NCBI RefSeq assembly: GCF_029168945.1
Contig: NC_083603.1
Coordinates: forward strand, 38,006,396-38,070,395
Direction: 5' to 3'
Origin: Cannabis sativa
Lineage: Eukaryota; Streptophyta; Magnoliopsida; Rosales; Cannabaceae
DNA: 64,000 bases
Shown: piece by piece, positions 55,320 to 64,000 of the stretch
Position numbering within the stretch: the stretch's first letter is position 1
Layout of the letters: the number at the start of each line of letters is the position of its first letter
Made by a program: the position numbers and the translations under genes
The notes under the pieces: generated by a model
The model's input: the letters and a program-made list of their open reading frames with translations, nothing else
What the model was told of the DNA's origin: nothing
The model's database searches: none

Positions 55320-57211
55320 TGTTGGGTTTTATGCACTAAATAAAACTCATTTCAATATAATCAGATTTACTTATTAATATAGATCAGAAATAACATTTAA
55401 TGTAGCATGGTTCACATGATTTATTTCATGATTATATGTACATAATGTATAAATTCATCTGAAACCCTTTTCACATACTTGATCCTGTTTATTGTGCCGT
55501 CAACACATTGGAAAGTAAACATGACTATGTGAATAAAGTTTCCTAGTTTTATTAGACATAGGGTTTTACTGATATGATAATCTACAACAGAGTTTACTTG
55601 CATTTGGAGAAGTGCTATGTTCTTTCCAGAGCATTGGTTAAAGTAAAGCTCAGGTTGGATGCATGGAGTATGCATCGGAAGGGACCGATATTGAACTTTG
55701 ACTTAGATTTATTAAACTTACCGTAATATCTATTCAAGTCAATATCGCCTAGTTAATCCTAAATCAAATGATCTTAATCCTGATATGATTAGGCTCAATC
55801 TCGAGAGGCTATTCGTGTTCTTTGATTTGTTAGTTAAGCCTACTTTTAGGTCAGGGTGATACGTACATTTTGGGAACACGGTAGTGCAATTGAGTGGGAG
55901 CGCTATCATAAACATGGAATCTATAACTTCTATCTGGCGAATAGTAAGCAAAGGATGATCTCCTTCGAGCTTGACCAAACGAACATAAATGGTGGAGTAC
56001 TCATTTCACATAAGCTGAAATATCATTTATACGGGGTCAAGTGTTTTAAGGAAAAAATACATTGTAGGGTGTAACGGTAATCTAATCCCTTTACAGTGTA
56101 GATCATTCATATAGAGGATCAGTGATCAAATTAGGATTATAACAATGGATAACTAATGATGTGTCTATATGGTGGAACATATAGAGCATTCTATATACTG
56201 AGAGTGCAATTCTAAGTTCTATGCGTGGATTCAACGAAGAATTAATAAGTTAGTGAATCTTAGTGCTAAATTCTTGATCTACTTATTGGAAGCTCGGTTA
56301 TATAGACCGATGGTCCCCCCACTAGTTGAGATAATATTGCTTGTAAGACTCATGTAATTGGTTTTGATTAATCAATTATAATTCTCAAATTAGACTATGT
56401 CTTTTTGTGAATTTTTCACTAAGTAAGGGCGAAATTGTAAAGAAAGAGTTTATAGGGGCATATTTGTTAATTATGATACTTTGTATGGTTCAATTAATAA
56501 ATATGATAAATGACAATATTATTTAATAATTATTTATAGTTATTAAATAGTTAGAATTGGCATTTAAATGATTGAATTAGGAAATTGGCATTTTTGAGAA
56601 AATCAGATACAAAAGGTGTTAAAATTGCAAAATTGCAAAGCCCAAGGCCCAATCCACTAAGTGTATGGCCGGCCACCTATTGTAGCATTTTAAATTGATT
56701 TTTTCATTATTTTAATGCCATATAATTCAAATCTAATCCTAGTGGAATGCTATAAATAGATAGTGAAGGCTTCAGAAAAATTACACTTTTCTTCAGACTT
56801 TCTGAATCAGAAAAAACTGAGCCTTCTCTCTCCCTATCTTTAGCTGACCACTCTCTCTCTCTTCTTCCTTAGAATTTCGAAATCCTTAGTGTATGAGTAG
56901 TGCCCACACACATCAAGTGATACCTCAATCATAGTGAGGAAGATCGTGAAGAAAGATCATCAGCAAAGGAGTTTCAGCATCAAAGATTCAGAGAAAGAGA
57001 TCCAGGTTCAGATATTGATAATGCTCTGCTACAGAAAGGAATCAAGGGCTAGATATCTGAACGGAAGGAGTCATTTAATTCCGCTGCACCCAATGTAAGG
57101 TTTCTTAAACTTTATATGTGTTTATTTCATCGTTTTAGAAAGTTCTTATTTAGGATGTTAATAAACATACTTGTGAGTAGATCTAAGATCCTGGTAAAAT
57201 AATTTCCTACA
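55320..57211 (+). mobile_element. Copia D 3' LTR
   Basis: It is 1,892 bp and pairs with 47101-48992. Small ORFs within both LTRs (for example 55421-55675 and 47202-47456) are mirrored copies of non-coding LTR sequence. Confidence 0.96.
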
Positions 57212-57216
57212 GACTT

Positions 57217-59112
57217 CTCCATTAAGAAGCATTGAGAAGGAAATTGACTTTATGCAATTCATAATCTTATCCACCCAACGCTTGTCATAACCCAAACAAA
57301 TCATCATTGTTTCAAGGAGCCGCCACTCGACTCTATCATAGGCTTTCGACATGTCTAGCTTGAGAGCCATCTTTCTTCCATTTCCAAACCGGCCTTTTTT
57401 CATGCAATGAAGACTTTCGAATCCTAATATGGCATTATCTTCGATGAGACGACCTCGAATTAATGCGCTTTGATTTTTCGAAATGACTTCTTTAAGACTA
57501 TCCTTCATCCTATTGGCAAGACATTTTGCTATAATCTTATAACTCACATTGCAAAGACTTATAGGGCGGTAGTCCCCAACTTGTTTCGGGTGTTTGATTT
57601 TTGGAATGAGACAAAGGAGAGTCTTATTGAGCTGCCTACAGTCCTTGTTATTGTTGAGTATGTCCAAACATACCTTAGTAATGTCCCTTCCTATAACTTC
57701 CCAATTATTCTCATAAAATAGTCGAGGCATCCCATCTATTTCGGGGGCTTTCATAGCGTTAATTTGAGATAAGACGAGGTGAATATCAACAGCTGTAAAT
57801 TCAGTTAGCAGTCGGTCATTTTGGGTTCTGCTGAAGCGTAACGGCACAAATCGTTGAAGGTTTTCTGTTGTAGCATGACCACCATCCGTTGCTGAGAAAA
57901 GATCTTGGAAATGGTCACAAATAGTGCTTTCTATGTCCTCTTTAGAGCTCCTCCAGATCAGGTTTTTATCAAAAAGTCCATTAATTCGGTTCTTCTTTCG
58001 CCTTGATGTTGCTTTTTGGTGAAAATATCTTGTGTTGCGGTCTCCATGGGCTAACCAAATAGCTCTACTCCTTTGTTTCCAAAACAACTCTTCTTTTGCT
58101 AGTTGACCATTGAGGTCTTTTTCTAGAATTTTAAGCTTGGTGAAGCCATCGGTTGAGTGGTCATTAGAGTACTTCTCCACCTCTTTTTTTAGATCTTTTA
58201 TTTTGGCAAGGTTGGTCTTCCTTTGGACTTTATTCCATTGATCTAACAGAGTACCACAGTTATTTATTATCTCAGCAAGGTCTGTAGCCGAGGTAATAGA
58301 ATTTCCTTCTTTCCAATTGTCTTGAATTATTTGTTGGCACTCTTCCTTGTCGGCCCAAGCCTTTTCGTAATGAAATCGGTATCCCCACCGTTCTTTCTTT
58401 TGATCTCCACAAGGAATTGTATTGAAGGTTAGTAATAATGGGCTGTGATCCGAACACCATCGGCTAAGGTGTTTGACTTTAGCTATAGAATATATCTTCC
58501 ACCAATTATTGTTCACCATCACACGGTCCAATCGTTCATAGATCATGTTGGCAGCCCTTCCATTGCACCAAGTAAATTGGCTGCCCTCATAATCTATTTC
58601 CCGCAACGCACAAGTGTCAATGGCATGATTAAAGTTTTTCATGAGATGCCCCGACTTCCCGCCACCTCCAAGCTTCTCATGAATCCTTCTAATCTCATTA
58701 AAGTCCCCCCAGAAAGCCAAGGCCCGTTGTGATTCCTTGCTATTCTCTTAAGGAGCTGCCACGAATGTTTTCTTTGAGAAGGATCGGGGTCCCTGTAAAA
58801 CCCAGTAAATCTCCAAGCGAGGTCCTCTTCCTTATTGATCCAAGCATCAATATGGAAATCGTTAAAAGAATTCAAGTGAACTGTAAACGGCTCCTTCCAC
58901 AAGAGAGCCAAACCCCCACTCTTGCCCTTAGCATCTACACAGAAACAACCCTCGTAACCCAACCGGATGCGAATTGATTCAAGGTAGGTGCTTTTTGAAC
59001 GGGTTTCAGAGAGAAACACTAAACCAGGTTGATGATCTTTCACAATAGTGGCCAAAGCAGTGGTAGTCCAAGGGTTGCCAAGTCCCTGGACATTCCAAAA
59101 TAGGGAATTCAT
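57217..59112 (-). pseudogene. LINE-1 ORF2, N-terminal part (endonuclease and RT)
   Basis: ATG 59112 begins MNSLFWNVQGLGNP, the start of an APE-type endonuclease (LVFLSETRSK, GGLALLWKEP). A one-base loss in the C-run at 58705-58710 shifts the frame just where the GDFNE motif should be read. The other frame resumes with [17 protein letters not shown] and SDHSPLLL. The RT follows: [44 protein letters not shown] and [15 protein letters not shown]. It breaks at the copia D insertion after LLNGEV and resumes at 47100. Confidence 0.92.
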
Positions 59113-60559
59113 TGTTCTCGGCGACCCTGCCCAGCAGAGTTCGTCGATTCTTGGGTTTGGTCAGAGGTTGAATCGTTTAACAACAAAACTTCCCCTGTTA
59201 GTGTTTCAGTGTCTATTCCCTGTGTCTTGTTACCCCTTGAAATGCTCTTCCCTTCTTCTACACTGTCATGGTTCACCTTTTGTCTACTGCCTTTCTTTGT
59301 AACAAACTTCCTTCTTCTTTCTCTTGTGCCTTTTTGCTGAATTAGACTGCCAGTTTCAAAGCTTATTGGAACCTCCACAAGATTGGATTCCATTTCCTTG
59401 TTTAAGAATTCAGAAGCCATAGTTCTTCCTTTGCATATCCTTTCCCCCAACTGATTAGTAACCGCCCCATTGTTGAGTTCATCACCCATTCTTTTTTGAA
59501 TTCCACTGCCAGAATGTTCCATCTGACTATGGGGTCTTGTGGCCTCATTCATGGCATCCAGTATTGCAGCAGATGGATTAAAAGAATCAGTTAGATTGAT
59601 ATTATTAGCATTTATAACTTCTTGTTCATAATTATTAAATAAAGGGACTGTCTTAAGATTACCTTGTACTGGTTTAGTACCGGTATGTGTTACCCCTCTC
59701 TCTTGTGTTCTCTGATCCGCGTCTTTCATAGATTGGATCTTTTGATTGCCATGGAGTTCTCGATGATTGTTTAGGCTTGGTTCATTGCTGTGATTCAGTT
59801 CTACCCTTGCCCCCGAATCCACTTTAAGCCAAGAACCAAAGATTGGTCTCACCTCTCCATCTTCATGAATTCCCGTAGCTCTAGGTTCCTGGCATTGTCG
59901 CATTTCATGGCCTATTCTGCCACAGTTAAAGCACATATATGGCAGTCTATCATATTGAAATTGGAGCCAAATTTGCCGTCCTTCGTGGAGGAATAGGTAG
60001 CCTGGGAAGAGTTTGGATTGAATGGCGTTCCGAGCTTCGAATTTGAAGAAACCATTGACTGCAATTCGATTAACATCCGCTTCTTAAATGTCGATGATTT
60101 CCCCTGCCATACCTGCCAATCTTAGCATCTTTGCTTTAGTTATGGCTTTAATTGGAAGGTTTAGTATGCGACCTGAGATTGTGAATGAGCATAAAGCCGT
60201 TTCCTAGTCCGTCGGTATGCCCTGCATCCTTTCAAAATGAGAAAACAAGCATTAAGAACCCATGGGGTTTTTCCCAGTATCCTTTCCAAATGAATGTTCG
60301 ATTTGAACGAAAGAACCAAGAACACTGCTGTAGCCGTGGTTTTCTTGATTTTTAAATCTCAGTCGGTGTCCCCCAAATTCCAGAGGCGGCATAGAATGTT
60401 CTTGAGTAAAGAACTGCTAAAAGGCTTCATTGTACAGAGCCTGCCAATGAGGCAGGATTTTCCGATGTCTGCAACTCCTTCCTCATTGATTTCCCATCCG
60501 TCTTCGTCGGTAATCGTTAGTTTGCTGGTGCTCGAGAGCAACTCCTCCATTTGGTCCAT
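59109..60559 (-). pseudogene. LINE-1 ORF1 (DUF4283 plus zinc knuckle), broken
   Basis: ATG 60559 (MDQMEELLSSTSKL) starts a DUF4283-like RNA-binding domain (CLIGRLCTMKPFSSSLLKN ... LERILGKTPWVLNACFLIL). Frame breaks and a stop near 60086 precede YLFLHEGRQIWLQFQYDRLPYMCF and the zinc knuckle CFNCGRIGHEMRQC, where the last ORF (59936-59109) begins. The tail is long, polar and Ser/Asn-rich. Its stop TGA overlaps the ORF2 start codon as ATGA. Confidence 0.85.
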
Positions 60560-60690
60560 GCTTGCCGAGCACATCCTTTGATTAGGCTCTTCCGAAGAGA
60601 GCATGGGAGTTTCCAGTCTTAGGGGAGAATCGCCTTCAAAGAGAGAGAATTTTTTCAGAGACAGAGAATTTTTTCCCAAAATTTTAGGTG
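60560..60690 (-). mobile_element. LINE-1 5' untranslated region (boundary approximate)
   Basis: A purine-rich leader with repeated AGAGAGAAT-type stretches upstream of ORF1. The exact 5' end and target duplication were not found, since the LINE 3' end is lost at 45600. Confidence 0.45.
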
Positions 60691-61434
60691 TACTTATTAT
60701 TATTAATGAAAATTTATTATACACTTTATGAATTTAAAAGTTAAATTGATTTGGTAAAATAATAAAAGGTTAATAAAAATTGATTGATTTCTCATGTTAT
60801 TCAAACAATACGTGTATCATTTATTTTAAACAAATTTTTTTCAATAAATCATATTCTAATTAAAATAATTTCAAAAGGAAAAAAAAATACGCGTCATTAA
60901 TATAGAAAAACATAAAAAAAAATATGGCTGATGATATTCTTTGACTCATGATCTTCAAAGCATACAAAAAGTTGGTGCATGATAATTTTAGACTCATGAT
61001 CTTCTATTTTCCTTGTTATTAAATTAATAATTGATTGCTCTATTAATAAATTATGTCATTATTATTTTATTAAATTGTTGAGTGGTTACAAAATGTTATT
61101 TTATTTTATTAAATTGTTTATATAGAATCATAAACAATAAAATGATGAGAATCAATAAGAAAATTCTTATCATGGAATAATAAATTTGTAAGCTGCAACA
61201 TAATCAGGTTTAAGCTTTAATTAAATAATACTAAAAATTAACAAAAATCTAAATAATGTAAGAAAAATGAGAGAACAGAAAAATAAAAGGAAAGCTCATA
61301 AAACATGCCATGTCATCTAATCTAATAACACAATTATATAAATATATAGATAGATTGATTCTTCTATTTTTCCTCTAATTTTCTAATTTAATAATGAAAA
61401 GAAAATTAAAATTATCTATCTATAATACATTACC
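60691..61434. other. AT-rich stretch with no recognisable gene
   Basis: No coding sequence or element end was recognised. A 14-bp direct repeat (GACTCATGATCTTC) lies at 60943-60956 and 60991-61004. It may be original host DNA between insertions. Confidence 0.6.
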
Positions 61435-61560
61435 TGTAAAGACCGCTTAATTTTAATTTAGAAATTAGCAAATAATTCAGATTTAATTATAAAACTTCAT
61501 GTTAGTTATGAATTATTATTTTACGGTGATTCATTTAAATTCAGAATGTATTTTATATAT
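61435..61560 (+). mobile_element. Chromovirus LTR E, first part (G2-like), plus strand
   Basis: It begins TGTAAAGACCGCTTA and aligns with the first ~125 bases of the G2 LTR read in element orientation. It breaks at the poly(T) of the LINE at 61561 and resumes near 62880. Confidence 0.75.
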
Positions 61561-62879
61561 TTTTTTTTTTTTGAGGAACAAGAGGCTGCAACAAAGAAAC
61601 AAGACAAGAGAACAATAGCAGCCAAAAGAGGAAACTAAAACAATTCCTCCAAGTCTTCATCTTGTAACCTGAGGGCTGCCTTAGCAAGAGAATGAGCATT
61701 TTTATTAAATTGGCGTGGTAAGTGTAGCAAAGAAGCCTCAGGGTAATTGGAGAGAGAGATCCTGATCTTCACAATAATACTAGATAAGGTCGAGTGATCA
61801 TGCCAAGTTCCGTTCACTTTAGTGACAAGATTAAGACAATCGGTAAAGGTGAATCGTGGATTCAACTGGGAAGAAATATACCATTGAATTCCTTCATAGA
61901 GAGCTTGGGCTTCAGCAAAAATTGGAGTGGAAGCTCTTGCCTTGTAAAACTTAGGAGAGTTGAGAATTTGGTGTGGACCTTTCTTGAAAACAAGACCTAA
62001 ACCAGTAGCAATATCTTCATGGTTTAGAGAAGCATCAACAAATAATGCGGGAGTATCTTCCTGAAGGATATGATGCAATGCAGGTGGAGAGGAAGGTCGC
62101 AGCAAAGACAATGTAGAGGACAACTTTTGAGCATCCTTATAATCCTGCAAATAGCTTAAAACAAACTCTTGGACATTATTAGTAACACACGGCTTTTGAA
62201 AGAGAGCAGAATTTCTTATGTTCCAAATTTGCCAAAGTAAACCAACAACAAAGGGAGATCTTCCTTGGAAATTGAATTAAGGCTATGAAGATAAAATTCT
62301 CTAACATCCAGCCTTCGATAATTTTCATGAAATTGTTTGAATTTGGAGTGTTTCCATATTTGGCTGCCTCCAGTACAGTCAACAAGTGCATGAGAGACAG
62401 ACTCCGCACTGCCCCCACAAGATTAACAATAAGGTTGTGGAAGAATTTGCTTGTGAAACAGGTTTAAAGAACAAGGTAAGAGATGGTTGAAAGCTTTCTG
62501 GGTAAAATGTTTTATCTTAGGAGGGAGAGGTAAGGTCCAGAGAGTTTTCCACCAATTCTTAAAAGGGTTAGGGTTCGAAGAAGAGGGAGAAGTTGTATTG
62601 GCTGTAGCTGAGGCAAGATGGTAAGCAGAGTTAACGGTAAGGATGCCAGAATGATGAAAGCCCCAAATAAGAGAGTTAACAGGTTCAGGGTCCAAGGGAA
62701 TTTTGAGAACTGAGTTCGTCTGATACAGAGGAAGAAAATGCTTCAGTTTATCGACATTCCCAGTGTGATCAGGATTAATAAAAAAAGAGACAGTGGAAAG
62801 GGAGGGATCAATTTGGCGGAGAATGGTAGGGTGGGACACATGGGGAATCAAGTTAGGAGCGGAAATAGGGATAATATAA
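61561..62879 (-). mobile_element. 5'-truncated LINE inserted in LTR E
   Basis: Minus-strand LINE 3' portion: twelve T's (61561-61572) represent the poly(A) tail and the coding part lies at 61635-62887. LTR E sequence stops just left of it and resumes with TTTGCATATTTTGTGCC to its right. 5' truncation is the usual outcome of LINE insertion. A clear target duplication was not identified. Confidence 0.8.
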
Positions 62880-62887
62880 TTTTGCAT
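61635..62887 (-). pseudogene. LINE ORF2 C-terminus: zf-RVT and RNase H
   Basis: From 62887 the zinc-binding RT domain reads KNWWKTLWTLPLPPKIKHF. Damaged frames follow (62179-62418), and then an RNase H domain at 62150-61635. The RNase H has LFVDASLN, FAEAQALYEG, FTDCLNLV and FNKNAHSLAKAAL, which supply the D-E-D-type acidic residues. At least two frame breaks separate the pieces. This RNase H part is the one missing from the LINE at 45600, but the two are different copies. Confidence 0.85.
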
Positions 62888-63218
62888 ATTTTGTGCCCGA
62901 CAACATTAGAACGCGGTGTTTAGCTATTAGAATCACATCCTAGTATTTTAGTATAGCGGAGCAGTATAGTTAGACAATAGAAATGTCAGAAATAGTCGAG
63001 ATATATAATTGACAAAAATACCCCTAAGTGACCTTTTACGATTTTTAGTGTGGGAAGGGCAAAATGGTTGTTTTTCCTATTGGAGTTTTTGTCATTTTGT
63101 GAGTTTATATTAAGTTATTAAATGTGATTTTATTAGCTATATTGGCTGAGTTTATCTTTTAATAAAACAAAATTCTTCATTTCATTTATACAAAAAGAAT
63201 ATGTGAAAATTAGAAAGT
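62880..63218 (+). mobile_element. Chromovirus LTR E, second part
   Basis: It aligns with the G2 LTR through GTGCCCG.CAACAT, CGGTGTTT.GCT, AAATACCCCT and GTGTGG..GGGCAAAATGG. Divergence is much higher than between G2's own LTRs, so this is an older relative. It is cut by the Tat-type LTR at about 63219. Confidence 0.7.
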
Positions 63219-64000
63219 GTTGCCCTTAATTTTGCCTAAAAATACGTGGACCTGTACGAGAACGACACGTGGAGCTGAGAGGGTCTGCTCTTAAAGAAAT
63301 CAACTAAGTCTTGGGCAGCGGAGAAGTGTCTCTGGGACGTTTACTCCTAGAGAAGATACAAGAAAGACCTTTATGCTCCCGGAGGCCAGGGCCTCACTAA
63401 GGCAGCTCCGAGAGGTACTAGACTTTATTGAACAATCACCTCACATTTAATACTGCATGGGGGAAAACGTATTGGAACTACCATAAACAATAGGATTGAT
63501 GGCGTAACCCCTCTTTTGCAGCTATTACGATGTGATTAATAAGGCTATAGTGATGGCTACTTTATGAGGAATCACATCAATCAAGAGGGGATAAAAGATT
63601 ATATCCACCTAACCCCTAAGATACCTACGGTATAGGTCATGTATTTCCCATTTTGTATCTGCTAGGAATATGTGCCCCTACTGAGCCTGCAAAAAAAGAC
63701 AAGTGATCCAGTTCTAGGGACCCTCCCAGAAAAAAAAAACACTACAAATACCCTATAAACACACTGAGATAGGGGTCGAGAATTCTGGGTTCATAAGAAT
63801 TAAAGAGAGCAAATAGGAGAGATATCTACCAAGACAATTCTTTGTAATAAATACTCTCATAAATAACAAAGACTCGTGGACTAAGGCTCGTTAATGCCAC
63901 AACCACGTAAAAATTCCATGCATTAAACTTTCTACAACTTTTATATATTTACTATTTAATTGGTTGCCGAAAACCTCGGTTAATATTTTGGTGCTTCCAT
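63219..64000 (+). mobile_element. Tat-type gypsy LTR, runs to window end
   Basis: It starts TGTTGCCC and has ACGTGGACC and GACACGTGGA motifs near the start. A TATA box TATAAAC lies at 63754-63760. The typical end sequence has GACTCGTGGACTAAGGCTC, ACCACGTAAAA, then CCGAAAACCTCGGTTAATATTTTGG. The last bases may already be the primer-binding region. These features match Tat-lineage LTRs as I know them; the rest of the element would lie right of the window. Confidence 0.6.
63754..63760 (+). promoter_or_regulatory. TATA box candidate of the Tat-type LTR
   Basis: TATAAAC occurs in the context CCCTATAAACACAC, about 535 bases into the LTR, with the R/U5-like end about 230 bases downstream. Confidence 0.55.

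Larger units (their letters stand above)
47101..57211 (+). mobile_element. Copia D: complete gene-less element (LARD-like), 10.1 kb
   Basis: It has identical-length LTRs, a PBS-like site, a polypurine tract and a perfect GACTT duplication, so the element moved as a unit. The interior has no open frame above about 90 codons. The gag present in C is replaced by unrelated sequence from about 52640. Its low LTR divergence means the insertion is young, although the pol remnants are old. It must therefore have been mobilised by proteins from another copy. Confidence 0.93.

Noticed and set aside
61561..62887. Treating this LINE as the missing 3' end of the LINE at 45600-60690
   Set aside because: It has its own zf-RVT domain duplicating the one at 45600-47100 with different sequence, and it sits inside a separate LTR, so it is another copy.
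63219..64000. Treating the last LTR as the far end of the Tat element at 14514-36765
   Set aside because: The start sequences (TGTTGCCC versus TGTACTTTG) and following bases differ, and this LTR is oriented as a 5' LTR running out of the window.

Overview
The window is repeat-rich nuclear DNA from a flowering plant, most likely a eudicot. It is AT-rich and holds Ty3/gypsy and Ty1/copia LTR retrotransposons and plant-type L1 LINEs. No complete host gene was seen. A Rosales/Cannabaceae-like genome is only a low-confidence guess from general familiarity with these families.

Layout: (1) 1-450 holds two nested fragments of one copia LTR family on the minus strand. (2) 451-777 is an unidentified exon-like fragment. 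It sits next to a polypurine tract and an LTR-like start at 852. (3) 2680-9490 is a 5'-truncated Ty3/gypsy chromovirus (G1, minus strand), fused at about 9491-9499 to a 5'-truncated copia element (B, 9500-14513). (4) 14514-36765 is an older Tat-lineage gypsy element on the plus strand. Its integrase was split by chromovirus G2 (14802-23265, TSD TCTGT). Its 3' side carries a decayed antisense gene (23776-26328). Its putative 3' LTR was split by chromovirus G3 (27379-36579, TSD CGTGG). (5) 36766-45599 is copia element C, which keeps a gag gene but has no usable pol. Its 3' LTR is cut off at 45599. (6) 45600-60690 is an L1-type LINE on the minus strand, split by the complete but gene-less copia element D (47101-57211, TSD GACTT). 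(7) 61435-64000 is a chromovirus LTR on the plus strand with a 5'-truncated LINE inside it, followed by a Tat-type LTR running off the window.

How the parts relate: elements B, C and D belong to one copia family whose copies share the same long leader and the same decayed pol remnants. This points to a non-autonomous family mobilised by a helper elsewhere. G1, G2 and G3 are related chromoviruses with a C-terminal chromodomain. All are pseudogenised, and G2 has large internal deletions.

The most unusual signal is structural. The chromovirus LTRs contain tandem arrays of small three-way-junction units: an outer stem plus two hairpins, most with 7-nt loops. Stem sequences differ from unit to unit while pairing is kept, including compensatory changes. 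The copia leader independently carries hairpins that share the loop CTAAT but have different stems. These look like selected RNA (or DNA) structures that ordinary retrotransposon annotation does not name.
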